DNA from: Sansalvadorimonas sp965243775
GTDB lineage: Bacteria > Pseudomonadota > Gammaproteobacteria > Pseudomonadales > Endozoicomonadaceae
Assembly: GCA_965243775.1 (NCBI GenBank)
Contig: CBDEWF010000002.1
Span: 206,691-270,690, forward strand
Length of the DNA stretch: 64,000 bases
Direction of reading: 5' to 3'
The position numbers and the translations under genes are program-made. Below, in pieces: positions 1 to 8,376 of the stretch; within the stretch, counting starts at the first letter, position 1; every line of letters starts with the position of its first letter. The notes under the pieces are model-generated. The model did not search any database. It was given only the letters and a program-made list of their open reading frames with translations, and had not been told where the DNA came from.

Positions 1-1168
1 GAAAAGCAACCTGGAAATCCACCAGCGTCAAGGGTGACAGCACTGCACGGCTATCCAGAATACGCCCAACCAGCGGCTGAAGAACCTGGCTGGATAACAG
101 CATACTGGAATTGATAAAAGCCATAACCGTTGCAAGACAGGACACAGACAGCGAGTTTTTGGACGCCACAAATGCCAAACCATAACAGCCGAGAGTCAAG
201 CCAAGCACAAATAGCAGAACAGTCATCAGCAGCAGTGATAGTGGCAGATAGAGCATCACCAGTAACAGCAGCAGAGCGGTTAAAGCTCCGGTAACCATGC
301 AATTACGGTAAGAGCCCCACAGAGATACCAGCCAGCCGCTGATAACTGTACCCACAGCAACTCCGGCGAAAAACAAAGCCACTCCTTTGGCTGCATAGTC
401 ATGGCAGTCAGGATATAGACACTGTAAATAATGTACTCCCCACATCATGCCAAAAGCACTGATCAGCCCAAACTGAGACAATCCGAACAAGGCACTGAGC
501 CAGATGTCCCGAGACCCCAGCGCTGAGTAAAAACTGCTTGTCTGTCCTCCCTGCTCCAACGTTGGCTGATCTTTAACAGCAGGCTTATCTAAAGGGTTAT
601 CACGGACCAGAGAGATAACCAGAAACAGCAGAACAAGCCCCACCAAGGAGTAGAGCTCCATGGCTCCCCGCCAGCCTGAAAATTCCACAACCTGAGGAGT
701 CACTATGCCACTGACAGTACCTCCAAACATGGAAGCCATCTCTATAATACCTACCCCGACAGCAAACCATCGCTTGGGGAACCAGGCTGACATTAAACAG
801 AGAGATCCAACCACAGCAGTAGAACTGCCAACACCTAACAGCAGTCGGCCCAGCAGTGCTGTTTCCAGGCTGGATGCATGGGAGAAAACCAACTGCCCAA
901 GCACCAGTACAGACACGCCACTGGTAAAGCTGAACCTGACCCCACAGCGGTCAACCAGCCAGCCAGCCGGCATCTGCAGCAGCAGGTAGGTATAAAGCAG
1001 GGAACTGGAAAGAACACCTATCTGGGTCAGGGTCAGAGAAAGGTCTGCCATCAGCGGGGCAAACATAAAGGCCGGGGAAGTCTGCAAAAAAAACTGGTAC
1101 AGGCAGAACATCGCTCCAATCAGAACGGCCAGACACCCACGCAAGCTGATTTTTTCCCGGTCATTCAT
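1..1168 (-). CDS. MFS transporter, 3' end off the window
   Basis: Major facilitator superfamily secondary transporter of the inner membrane; substrate unknown. The frame is open from the left edge to an ATG at 1168 (389 codons visible) and reads as a chain of hydrophobic helices. Between helices 2 and 3 is the family's motif A region (GWLVDRCGVRFSF), and a loop near the middle carries charged residues (RDNPLDKPAVKDQ), as expected between the two six-helix halves. I chose 1168 because GGGAG lies 7 bases upstream; an in-frame ATG at 1195 would add nine residues and also has a GGTGAAG-like site. The C-terminus is missing, so the subfamily cannot be set. It is oriented like the sixA-DUF4389-gpsA group but separated by about 250 bases, so it is probably its own transcription unit. 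Confidence 0.85.
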   Translation of the reverse strand, partial: MNDREKISLRGCLAVLIGAMFCLYQFFLQTSPAFMFAPLMADLSLTLTQIGVLSSSLLYTYLLLQMPAGWLVDRCGVRFSFTSGVSVLVLGQLVFSHASSLETALLGRLLLGVGSSTAVVGSLCLMSAWFPKRWFAVGVGIIEMASMFGGTVSGIVTPQVVEFSGWRGAMELYSLVGLVLLFLVISLVRDNPLDKPAVKDQPTLEQGGQTSSFYSALGSRDIWLSALFGLSQFGLISAFGMMWGVHYLQCLYPDCHDYAAKGVALFFAGVAVGTVISGWLVSLWGSYRNCMVTGALTALLLLLVMLYLPLSLLLMTVLLFVLGLTLGCYGLAFVASKNSLSVSCLATVMAFINSSMLLSSQVLQPLVGRILDSRAVLSPLTLVDFQVAF

Positions 1169-1421
1169 AGCCCGTCTCCCATCTTTATTTGCCATACCGG
1201 CACTTCACCAGAAGCGCCACTTAAACAGGGCACCCATACAAAACCCCCGGAAAGAACGGTCAGTTCTCAACCGGAGACAGGAATGTCAGGGAAAAGGGCT
1301 TGAAGTATAGAGAGCGATCCCTGCCCCTGCTGACAACCGCGAAGAAAATTTCTAATCTTCGAGCACCACGTATAAGACAGTGGTCATCGGGAAAGGTTCA
1401 CAGAGGTTAGACCAAAGTTAT

Positions 1422-1868
1422 TTATGGGGTAAAAACCCTTTTCAGAATGGCAAAATCTGCGGCCGGAAACTCCATTTCCAGCTCAGCCACCATGGCCGTA
1501 CTGAAAGATAATCCATAATTCACCCGCCCTTCGGTTAACAGCCCGGTCAGCCGTGACACCAGAGGCATATGAGCAACCAGCAGCCAGTTGCCACTGTCTG
1601 GCAAGGACTCTATAGCCTCAGCGGGAGAAGCATCCGGGGTAATATTGTCTGAGATAATAATTTCAGGCCCAGCAACAGTCTGCCTGACAATGTCAGCCGT
1701 CTGCCTTGCCCGCAAATAAGGGCTGGCGAGAATACCTGTCAGGGGAACACCCTGCAACTGCATGGCTGCACTTTGTACCTGCTGCTGCCCAAACTCAGTC
1801 AGGGCACGTTCAGCATCTGAAGAAGCCCAGCTTTCTGCCTGGCCATGGCGCATGATATATAACTTCAT
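1422..1868 (-). CDS. sixA: SixA-type phosphohistidine phosphatase
   Basis: Histidine-phosphatase (phosphoglycerate-mutase-like) protein of 148 residues. SixA removes phosphate from phosphohistidine in signalling domains such as the ArcB HPt domain and the nitrogen PTS. The N-terminus MKLYIMRHGQAE carries the catalytic RHG motif (His8). A second motif, SPYLRARQTADI, matches the family's conserved Arg region, and VAHMPLVSRL corresponds to the second catalytic His box, with HMP in place of the usual H.P. A GTG at 1877 would extend the frame by three codons, but its AAGG site is too close. The ATG at 1868 fits the family N-terminus and is preferred. It is the last gene of a minus-strand cluster gpsA / DUF4389 / sixA. 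Target in this organism is unknown. Confidence 0.85.
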   Translation of the reverse strand: MKLYIMRHGQAESWASSDAERALTEFGQQQVQSAAMQLQGVPLTGILASPYLRARQTADIVRQTVAGPEIIISDNITPDASPAEAIESLPDSGNWLLVAHMPLVSRLTGLLTEGRVNYGLSFSTAMVAELEMEFPAADFAILKRVFTP

Positions 1869-1908
1869 TGAGGTCACATCCTTATTACAACTTCAGGAGC
1901 ATGTCGGA

Positions 1909-2205
1909 CTACTCATCTCCCTCAGCGGGCCAGTCTGAGAAAGGGTAAGGTTTCTGCTCACTGTTAAAGGTCAGGAACTGGGCTATCTGGAAAAGATAGC
2001 GATTCAAGCTCCGGGTGAAATCCAGGAGATTGGTATTAGTCCTGCCAGAAACAAGCGTCAGTATCGCCTGCACCACAGCCACCAGAAGAATCAGGGCAAC
2101 CGCCACATGCCCGGCCAGCCAGAACAGAATCATGTAGAGAATACGGATCCAGACAGACTCCGACATCAGATTTTTTTTAACATCCTTGGTATCAATATTG
2201 TCCAT
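1909..2205 (-). CDS. DUF4389 family inner-membrane protein
   Basis: Small protein of 98 residues. A polar N-terminus (MDNIDTKDVKKNL) is followed by one or two hydrophobic segments (SVWIRILYMILFWLAGHVAVALI...) and then the pattern NLLDFTRSLNRYLFQIAQFLTFNSEQKPYPFSDWP. That tail is typical of DUF4389 proteins, which are membrane proteins of unknown function often encoded beside gpsA in gammaproteobacteria. The frame could extend to 2256, but the ATG at 2205 has a strong GGGGGAGAG site two bases upstream. It lies between gpsA (65 bases upstream) and sixA (40 bases downstream) on the same strand, so co-transcription is likely. No catalytic residues are recognisable. The family call is fairly sure; the role is unknown. 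Confidence 0.75.
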   Translation of the reverse strand: MDNIDTKDVKKNLMSESVWIRILYMILFWLAGHVAVALILLVAVVQAILTLVSGRTNTNLLDFTRSLNRYLFQIAQFLTFNSEQKPYPFSDWPAEGDE

Positions 2206-2270
2206 TTCTCTCCCCCAACTGGTATCGGGACGAACCGGGAAGCACGGATAGCGCACCTCCCAATAAGATA

Positions 2271-3311
2271 TTAATTTGAAGGTGACCGTACAGAAAACTC
2301 CACATCGGTTTTCTGCTCCCGCATCATCATGGTGCTGGTGACTTTTCGTATATCCTGCCCTTCCATAATGATGGCATGCAGGCCATCCACTATCGGCATG
2401 TATACACCTTTTTCCCGGGCCTTATCACGCACCAGAGACAAGGTATTAACGCCTTCTGCCACCTGGCCAAGCTCCTGCTGGGCCTGCTCCAGTGTTTTAC
2501 CTTCTCCCAGGGCATAACCAACCTGGAAGTTACGGCTAAGCCTGGACTCGCAGGTTACGATCAGATCCCCAACTCCAGCCAAGCCGAGGAAAGTCATCGG
2601 ATTGGCCCCCATAGTGACTGCAAACCGGCTCATTTCCGCCAGACCGCGGGTTATCAGCATACTGCGGGTGTTCTCGCCCATACCCAGAGAAGTCGCCAGC
2701 CCTGCCACGATGGCATAGATGTTTTTCAAAGCCCCACCCAGTTCAACTCCGTAACGGTCATGGTTGGAGTAGACCCGGAAATAATCACAGTGAAGAATGG
2801 ACTGAACATGCTGACACAGCTCATCATCTTCACTGGCTATCACCGTGGCCGTTATACACTTGGCCATAATTTCCTTGGCCAGGTTTGGGCCACTGAGGAC
2901 ACCAATCCGTGCCCCGGGAACTTCCTCATGAAGGATATTGGTCATCAGGTCAAAGGTGCCGGCCTCAACACCTTTCGTGGTACTGATAACCATGCGCCCT
3001 TCGACCTTGCCTTTAAGCCGTTTGATAACGCTGCGAAACGATTTACTGGGAATCGCAACAATAATCAGGTCAGCACCTTCAACGGCCTGGTCAAAATCAC
3101 TGGTGGCATGAATACGTTCACTGACACTGTACTCCGGCAGGTAGCGCTGATTGATATGGGTACGATTCATCGCATCTGCCTGCTCTGTGGAGCGCATCCA
3201 TTGGCGAACAGTATGCCCCTTGGTGGCAGCAATATCAGCCAGGGCCGTGCCAAAGCTGCCACCACCCAGTACCGCGATGGTACAGTTTTCCGGAGAAAAA
3301 GAACTCTTCAT
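2271..3311 (-). CDS. gpsA: Glycerol-3-phosphate dehydrogenase [NAD(P)+]
   Basis: GpsA reduces dihydroxyacetone phosphate to sn-glycerol 3-phosphate, the backbone precursor of phospholipids, in the cytoplasm. The 346-residue length is typical. An N-terminal Rossmann motif GGGSFGTALA lies at about residues 16-25. Further family blocks are VAIPSKSFR, STTKGVE, LSGPNLAKEI, the catalytic-lysine segment GALKNIYAIVAGL and LAGVGDLIVTC. The start ATG at 3311 places about 15 residues before the Rossmann fold, slightly longer than in E. coli. The gene heads a minus-strand cluster with DUF4389 and sixA and diverges from fabA-fabB, so phospholipid head-group precursor and fatty-acid synthesis genes sit back to back. 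Confidence 0.96.
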   Translation of the reverse strand: MKSSFSPENCTIAVLGGGSFGTALADIAATKGHTVRQWMRSTEQADAMNRTHINQRYLPEYSVSERIHATSDFDQAVEGADLIIVAIPSKSFRSVIKRLKGKVEGRMVISTTKGVEAGTFDLMTNILHEEVPGARIGVLSGPNLAKEIMAKCITATVIASEDDELCQHVQSILHCDYFRVYSNHDRYGVELGGALKNIYAIVAGLATSLGMGENTRSMLITRGLAEMSRFAVTMGANPMTFLGLAGVGDLIVTCESRLSRNFQVGYALGEGKTLEQAQQELGQVAEGVNTLSLVRDKAREKGVYMPIVDGLHAIIMEGQDIRKVTSTMMMREQKTDVEFSVRSPSN

Positions 3312-3703
3312 TCCATTCAGTCACATTTCTAAAACAATGCCTATCATACTATACCCTGATGAGTGTTGAATCAGGGTTGAGAAGAGTGTGACCAGACAAC
3401 GCAGAGACAGACAGGCTAACTCCAGAAATGGTAGGAGCTACAAGAACAGCTACAAGAATGATGCTTTACAACATCGTTTTGTCGCGCCATGTTGCCGAAC
3501 TGTAGTTATTTTGTTAAAAAATGGCGGTTCCACATTAATTCATTCCCAGCCGGATGGTATAGTCGCCGCTGACCTGAGCACTCAGAGGTACTCAACGGAC
3601 GTAGCCTGCCTGATTCAGGATTGATGACTGGCCTATGATTAATGCCCCCTATAAATGGATTATCTTCCCGCCCAGTCTTCCAGGCACGACCTGACCGGAA
3701 TAT
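3312..3703. other. Divergent intergenic region gpsA / fabA
   Basis: A 392-base gap without a convincing gene; it must hold the promoters of gpsA (minus) and fabA (plus). A possible fabA -10 box TATAGT is seen near 3559-3564, with only a weak -35 match 17 bases upstream. Short open frames here lack ribosome sites and resemble no family I know. In other gammaproteobacteria fabA is controlled by FadR and FabR, but I could not identify a confident operator for either by eye. Confidence 0.5.
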
Positions 3704-4219
3704 ATGATGAATAAACACAGCTATAGCCGAGATGAATTGCTGGCATGCGGCAAGGGCGAAATATTCGGCCCCGGCAATGCCCGTCTCCCACTTCCCAACA
3801 TGCTGATGATGGATCGCATCACCAAGATCACATCAGAAGGCGGTGCCTATGGTAAGGGCGAAATTATCGCCGAACTGGATATCAATCCTGACCTGTGGTT
3901 CTTCGGATGCCACTTCGAGGGTGATCCAGTCATGCCTGGCTGTCTCGGTCTCGATGCTATGTGGCAGCTGGTCGGATTCTATCTCGGCTGGCTGGGTAAC
4001 CCGGGACGCGGACGCGCTCTGGGCAGTGGTGAAGTGAAGTTCACCGGACAGATTCTTCCCACCAGCAAGAAGGTTACTTACCGCCTGGATCTCAAGCGGG
4101 TGATCACCCGTAAGCTGGTGATGGGTATTGCTGACGGCAGCGTCTCTGTTGACGACCGGGAAATTTACACTGCGAAAGATCTCCGTGTAGGTCTTTTCAC
4201 GCGCACAGATAACTTCTGA
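3704..4219 (+). CDS. fabA: 3-hydroxydecanoyl-ACP dehydratase/isomerase
   Basis: FabA dehydrates 3-hydroxydecanoyl-ACP and isomerises trans-2- to cis-3-decenoyl-ACP, the branch point of anaerobic unsaturated fatty-acid synthesis. The 171-residue protein is nearly the E. coli length. Conserved blocks include PNMLMMDRIT and the active-site segment GCHFEGDPVMPGCLGLDAMWQ, with catalytic His70 and Asp84. A GGAA site precedes the ATG at 3704; the next codon is also ATG, so either could be used. fabB follows after 17 bases in the standard fabA-fabB operon. It acts as a cytosolic homodimer. Confidence 0.97.
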   Translation: MMNKHSYSRDELLACGKGEIFGPGNARLPLPNMLMMDRITKITSEGGAYGKGEIIAELDINPDLWFFGCHFEGDPVMPGCLGLDAMWQLVGFYLGWLGNPGRGRALGSGEVKFTGQILPTSKKVTYRLDLKRVITRKLVMGIADGSVSVDDREIYTAKDLRVGLFTRTDNF

Positions 4220-4236
4220 TACAGGTTCACCAAGAT

Positions 4237-5454
4237 ATGAAACGCGTTGTTGTTACTGGCCTCGGCATTGCCTCCTGTCTGGGCAATAATGCTGAATCCG
4301 TAACGGACTCCCTGCGGGAAGGTCGTTCCGGTATTCGCTTTAACGAATCCTATGCAGAAAAAGGTTTCCGCAGCCAGGTGTCCGGTACTGTCGATATCGA
4401 TTTCTCCGAGCACATTGACCGTAAAACCATGCGCTTTATGGGCGATGCTGCTGCGTACACCTTTATTGCCATGAAGCAGGCTATTGCCGATGCAGGCCTG
4501 ACTGAAGAGCAGGTTTCCAACCCTCGCTCCGGCTTGATTGCTGCTTCCGGTGGCGCTTCTACCGCCAACATCGTAGAGAGCACCGACACTCTGCGCGAAA
4601 AAGGCGTGAAGCGTATTGGCCCTTACCGCGTTACCCGTACCATGGGTAACACTGTATCTGCCTGTCTGGCCACCCCTTTCAAGATCAAAGGTGTGAATTA
4701 CTCCATCACTTCCGCCTGTGCCACCAGTGCTCACTGCATTGGTAACGCCATGGAACTGATCCAGCTGGGTAAACAGGACATCGTTTTCGCCGGTGGTGGT
4801 GAAGAAGAACACTGGTCCCAGACCGCTATGTTCGACGCTATGGGCGCACTGTCTTCCAAGTACAACGAGACTCCTGAAAAGGCTTCCCGTGCTTACGATG
4901 CTAACCGTGACGGTTTCGTAATCGCCGGTGGTGGCGGTGTCCTGGTTCTGGAAGAACTGGAACACGCTCTGGCCCGTGGTGCCAAGATTTACGCAGAGAT
5001 CACCGGCTACGGTGCAACTTCTGACGGTTACGATATGGTGGCTCCTTCCGGTGAAGGTGCAATACGCTGCATGCAGCAAGCCATGTCCACCATCAAGGGT
5101 CCTATCGACTACATCAACACCCACGGAACCAGTACTCCGGTTGGTGATGTTGCCGAACTGGGCGCTATCCGTGAAACCTTCGGTGACGACTGTCCACTGA
5201 TCGGCTCCACCAAGTCCCTGAGTGGTCACTCTCTGGGTGCGGCTGGCGTTCATGAAGCGATCTACAGCCTGCTGATGATGCAGAACAACTTCATTACTGC
5301 TTCTGCAAACATCGAGACTCTGGACGAGAAGGCCGAAGGTCTGCCAATCGTTGTTGGTGAAAACAAAGAGATGAAGCTGAACCGGGTTATGTCCAACAGC
5401 TTCGGCTTTGGTGGCACCAATGCCTGCCTGGTTTTTGATCGCTACGAAGCCTGA
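4237..5454 (+). CDS. fabB: 3-oxoacyl-ACP synthase I (KAS I)
   Basis: FabB condenses malonyl-ACP with growing acyl-ACP and is needed to elongate the cis-3-decenoyl intermediate made by FabA. The 405-residue protein has the KAS Cys-His-His triad: Cys161 in SITSACATSAHC, His296 in NTHGTSTPVGD and His331 in LSGHSLGAAGVHEAIY. The glycine-rich C-terminal NSFGFGGTNAC is also present. It is the second gene of the fabAB operon and is followed 20 bases later by a strong hairpin terminator. A separate fabY-type synthase lies at 60329-62164, so this genome has at least two condensing-enzyme genes within 60 kb. A long open frame antisense to it is a coding shadow. Confidence 0.97.
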   Translation: MKRVVVTGLGIASCLGNNAESVTDSLREGRSGIRFNESYAEKGFRSQVSGTVDIDFSEHIDRKTMRFMGDAAAYTFIAMKQAIADAGLTEEQVSNPRSGLIAASGGASTANIVESTDTLREKGVKRIGPYRVTRTMGNTVSACLATPFKIKGVNYSITSACATSAHCIGNAMELIQLGKQDIVFAGGGEEEHWSQTAMFDAMGALSSKYNETPEKASRAYDANRDGFVIAGGGGVLVLEELEHALARGAKIYAEITGYGATSDGYDMVAPSGEGAIRCMQQAMSTIKGPIDYINTHGTSTPVGDVAELGAIRETFGDDCPLIGSTKSLSGHSLGAAGVHEAIYSLLMMQNNFITASANIETLDEKAEGLPIVVGENKEMKLNRVMSNSFGFGGTNACLVFDRYEA

Positions 5455-5474
5455 CCCTGCTGAGTGAATCACCC

Positions 5475-5511
5475 ATGAAAAAAGGGAAGCACAATGCTTC
5501 CCTTTTTTCAT
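5475..5511 (+). terminator. Rho-independent terminator after fabAB
   Basis: A perfect 17-bp inverted repeat (5475-5491 and 5495-5511) separated by a 3-base loop, with A-rich and T-rich arms (stem core AAAAAAGGGAAGCA). The T-run within the 3' arm ends plus-strand transcription. The mirrored A-run would also let it work from the other side. Confidence 0.9.
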
Positions 5512-5530
5512 ATCTTATCCCTGAATTTCC

Positions 5531-5538
5531 CCTTTAAC
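5531..5538 (+). repeat. 8-bp target-site duplication, left copy
   Basis: CCTTTAAC lies immediately before the left end GTAAGCGGTAATT. The same eight bases follow the right end at 10511-10518. IS66-family elements make 8-bp duplications, so this pair marks one insertion event spanning 5539-10510. Confidence 0.9.
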
Positions 5539-5616
5539 GTAAGCGGTAATTCCTCCCCACATTAATTTCCATCAATTCCCTGTTTATGATCCTGATTTTT
5601 CATCAGGAACTCCCCA

Positions 5617-6084
5617 ATGTCTTCAGAATCTCTGGAATCTCTCTGGCGCGACCGCCTTCAACAGTGGCAGGAATCCAGCCTGACACAAACAGCATGGTGC
5701 CAGCAGAACAACCTGAACTTTCACCAGTTGTCTTACTGAAAACGGAAATTCCGTGACCAGTCCTCACGGGGTAAGCTGGTTCCTCTTTCCATGACCCCAG
5801 AAACAAGCAGGCTGACGACAGTGACTGTAACTTTACCTTCAGGTATCCATCTGAAAGTTCAGACTGACAACATCATTGACTTGGTGCCATGTCCGCCGCA
5901 AGTTCGATGAAGCCATCAAAGGCCAGAAGAAGAACAGCAAAACCGGCAAGGCCCACCATATAGGGCTGTCTTATATCCAGAAGCTGTACCGGGTAGAGCG
6001 CACCCTCAAGGAGAAAACAGCCGCAGAGAAGAAAAGCATCTGCTTCCCTGGAATGTTCAGAGCATAGAAATCAACCGGGTTTAA
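5617..6084 (+). pseudogene. IS66 tnpA-tnpC fusion remnant
   Basis: An ATG at 5617 opens a TnpA-like frame (MSSESLESLWRDRLQQWQES...). It stops at TGA 5737-5739 where the second copy has TGG (HQLSYWKRKF). In-frame TnpA sequence resumes after the stop, to VQTDNIIDLV. It then jumps, in another frame, to a TnpC fragment (CHVRRKFDEAIKGQKKNS...), and the last codons of TnpC (CCCTGGAATGTTCAGAGC) follow in a third frame, ending at TAA 6082-6084. All of tnpB and most of tnpC, including the DDE catalytic core, are deleted. It is inactive. Confidence 0.85.
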
Positions 6085-6140
6085 AATGGCTCTGACTGTT
6101 CTGCTAACCTTTAAGGCCGGTTTGGTTCAGGGAAGCTGAC

Positions 6141-7535
6141 TTGTTTTCTGGATTGTTAAAGCCAACATACTTTTGCCTTGTCCTGGTCATTGCCACAGTT
6201 CAACCTGCCAGCTCAGGTACAAACAAGCAGGAGAGCTGCACTCTCGTTTTACCCGCAGGCGAAGGGGAGACAGAGATTCTCTCAACAGGAGCCATACGCA
6301 CTCACGCCCCAGCGGCCCACCCACTGGATGATACTTACTGTGTGCCTGTTTCAGGTGAAGGTTTCGAATGTCGGGGCATTGAAAGTGCATCCCGAATAAG
6401 GGTGCCACACCTGGATGATGACACCCTCAAATTGAGTGCTCCAGGATCAGCTTGCACAGCAACGCCCCGTTCAGGCACCCCGCCACCTGAAACAGATGAG
6501 GTGATCATTGAAAAAGAATCATGGGATCCACTTATGGTGTCTCTCAATCCTGAGCTATTGGCCTGGGAAATTCATTGCCAGAGGGTGGTTAAAAAAGAAC
6601 CCTCTGTTACCTTTTCCGTTGAAAGTTATCCAGGTTGCGACAGTCCTCCCACTCTGGAAGTGGAAATAGTGACGCAAAGTGAACAAGCTGCAGTATTCAG
6701 GAAGAAGCGCAACACCACCTGTGGCTGCGACCGGTCCTTTGATTCGGTGAACCTTCTTACCTCCCACCGCCAGGGCAGCACGGATGCGCGTTGCAAGGGC
6801 AAGCAGAATACCACCTGTGGCTGCGGCCTGTCCTTTGATTCGGCGAGGCTTCTTAACTCCCACCGCCGGCGCAGCACGGATGCGCGCTGCAAGGGCAAGC
6901 ACAACACCACCTGTGGCTGCGGCCTGTCCTTTGATTCGGTGAACCTTCTTACCTCCCACCGCCAGGGCAGCACGGATGCGCGTTGCAAGGGCAAGCGCAA
7001 CACCACCTGTGGCTGCGGCCTGTCCTTTGATTCGGTGAGCCTTCTTACCTCTCACCGCCAGGGCAGCACGGATGCGCGCTGCAAGGGCAAGCGCAACACC
7101 ACCTGTGGCTGCGGCCTGTCCTTTGATTCGGCCAGCCTTCTTACCTCTCACCGCCAGGGCAGCACGGATGCGCGCTGCAAGGGCAAGCACAACACCACCT
7201 GTGGTGGCTGCGGCCTGTCCTTTGATTCGGTGAGCCTTCTTAAATCCCACCGCCAGGTCAGCACGGATGCGCGCTGCAAGGGCAAGCGCAACACCACCTG
7301 TGGCTGCGGCCTGTCCTTTGATTCGGTGAGCCTTCTTACCTCCCACCGCCGGGGCAGCACGGATGCGCGTTGCAAGGGCAAGCTGAACACCACCTGTGGC
7401 TGCGGCCTGTCCTTTGATTCGGTGAACCTTCTTAACTCCCACCGCCAGGGTAGCACGGATGCGTGCTGCAAGGGCAAGCGGAACAAAAGAGGGGGGGGAA
7501 CACAAAAGACTGCATCTATTCCTACAAAAAGGTGA
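6141..7535 (+). CDS. Secreted C2HC finger-repeat protein, copy 1 (8 repeats)
   Basis: IS66 passenger gene, 464 residues, family unknown to me. The start is TTG with GGGAAG 7 bases upstream. A signal peptide (MFSGLLKPTYFCLVLVIATV, then QPASSG) is followed by a head domain of about 165 residues shared with the other two copies. Eight tandem 32-residue units follow, of the form NTTCGCGLSFDS..LL..HR, then ..STDARCKGKR. Spacing is C-x-C-x12-H-x8-C, and F-x5-L-x2-H matches the hydrophobic core of classical C2H2 zinc fingers. Unit 6 has CGGC (C-x2-C), the classical spacing; unit 1 has CDR in place of CGL; the last Arg is Cys in unit 8. The tail after a G8 tract reads KRGGGTQKTASIPTKR. If exported, the cysteines might instead form disulfides. 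Function is unknown. Confidence 0.7.
   Translation: MFSGLLKPTYFCLVLVIATVQPASSGTNKQESCTLVLPAGEGETEILSTGAIRTHAPAAHPLDDTYCVPVSGEGFECRGIESASRIRVPHLDDDTLKLSAPGSACTATPRSGTPPPETDEVIIEKESWDPLMVSLNPELLAWEIHCQRVVKKEPSVTFSVESYPGCDSPPTLEVEIVTQSEQAAVFRKKRNTTCGCDRSFDSVNLLTSHRQGSTDARCKGKQNTTCGCGLSFDSARLLNSHRRRSTDARCKGKHNTTCGCGLSFDSVNLLTSHRQGSTDARCKGKRNTTCGCGLSFDSVSLLTSHRQGSTDARCKGKRNTTCGCGLSFDSASLLTSHRQGSTDARCKGKHNTTCGGCGLSFDSVSLLKSHRQVSTDARCKGKRNTTCGCGLSFDSVSLLTSHRRGSTDARCKGKLNTTCGCGLSFDSVNLLNSHRQGSTDACCKGKRNKRGGGTQKTASIPTKR
6711..7481 (+). repeat. Tandem 96-bp repeat array, 8 units
   Basis: Eight near-identical 96-bp units (one has an extra codon, 771 bp in all) encode the finger repeats of copy 1. Differences between units fall mostly in the codons for the residues just before LL, just after LL, and after the conserved His. 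Three frames on the opposite strand stay open because of the period, which creates long false reading frames. Confidence 0.95.
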
Positions 7536-7777
7536 TCACAATTTCTCTTTTCAGCTATAACAAATATTGATATACGAAGAGTGTCAAATATTTTTGTGGA
7601 CATAGCGGTGCTTGGAAGTACCGTCTGATGTTCATATCAGAGTCAACTTAAGCACAATGGTTGCTGGTATAGTCAGCATCTCTGACTTATTGGTTAAATG
7701 CTAAGAGTATCAACATTCACCAAAAAGGGATTGCATCAGGATTACACCTGATCCAGCAAGACAACCAGATGGGTAGA

Positions 7778-7790
7778 AATTACCGCTTAC
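7778..7790 (+). repeat. Internal IS66 right end
   Basis: AATTACCGCTTAC is identical to the outer right end at 10498-10510. It is preceded by the same roughly 240-base non-coding tail as copy 2, and followed directly by tnpA coding sequence of the second element. It marks the right boundary of the inner (first) element. Confidence 0.85.
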
Positions 7791-7987
7791 GACCTAAACT
7801 CTCACCAGTTGTCTTACTGGAAAAGAAAGTTTCGTGATCAGCCCAAATCCACAAAGTTGATTCCCTTTCCGTAACTCCCGAACCAGTCAAACTGACGACA
7901 GCGGCTGTGGCATTACCTTCGGGTATCCGCCTGGAAGTTCAGACTGACAACATCACTGACCTGGTTCGGGAGCTGGCTCGCCTATGA
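7791..7987 (+). pseudogene. IS66 tnpA, 5'-truncated and frameshifted
   Basis: Begins abruptly in tnpA at the codons matching NNLNFHQLSYW of the first copy and continues as HQLSYWKRKFRDQPKSTKLIP. One missing C near 7867 (CCCTTTCC where CCCCTTTCC is expected) shifts the frame. The rest reads VTPEPVKLTTAAVALPSGIR, then LEVQTDNITDLVRELARL, and stops at 7985-7987, overlapping the tnpB start. The N-terminus is missing, as expected if the first element inserted at this point. Confidence 0.8.
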
Positions 7988-8376
7988 TTCGTCCAGCTAC
8001 AGACATTGAAGTATTTCTCTACGCCGAGCCTGTGGATATGCGTAAGTCCATTGATGGGCTGGCCTGTCTGATTGAGCAGGAGACTGAACTCTCTCCCTTT
8101 GATCACCGGGTGTTCGTGTTCTGCAACCGGGGAAGGAACAAAATCAAGTTGCTGCTCTGGGAGAACAATGGTTTTGTGCTCTGGTACAAGCGTTTGGAGA
8201 AGTATCGCTTCCAGTGGCCGGACAAGGATATGCCGACCACGATTGATCGCCGACTATTGAATGATCTGCTGGATGGCTATGAGCTGGATATTATCCCGGC
8301 CAAAATCCAGATGATTCGGCATGTGCGCCCCAAGTATGCCTGTCGTGCCTGTGAAGGTGCTGAAGAAGCTGGGTAA
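7984..8376 (+). pseudogene. IS66 tnpB fused by deletion to tnpC fragment
   Basis: 130-codon frame. Residues 1 to about 100 are a clear IS66 TnpB (Orf2; PF05717-type): MIRPATDIEVFLYAEPVDMR, FCNRGRNKIKLLLWENNGF, YKRLEKYRFQWP, LLNDLLDGYEL. The remainder (IIPAKIQMIRHVRPKYACRACEG) belongs to the zinc-binding N-terminal part of TnpC, so a deletion has joined tnpB to tnpC. TnpB is an accessory protein needed by IS66 elements. The TnpB part may still be folded, but the element lacks a working TnpC. Confidence 0.8.

Noticed and set aside
2376..3332. 318-codon frame antisense to gpsA
   Set aside because: Shadow of gpsA; no similarity to a family and no ribosome site.
4165..5511. 448-codon frame antisense to fabB
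   Set aside because: Coding shadow of a highly conserved fabB with intact catalytic residues; codons mirror the sense gene.
6711..7481. CRISPR-like look of the regular repeats
   Set aside because: The units are 96 bp head-to-tail without unique spacers, in phase with a coding frame, and no cas genes are nearby.
6555..7505. Long Ala/Arg-rich open frames antisense to the repeat arrays (also at 9353-10207, 56757-58745 and 57097-58665)
   Set aside because: They exist because a 96-bp unit without stops in several frames is repeated. They have no consistent start or ribosome site and mirror the finger repeats in the sense frame, which has a signal peptide.
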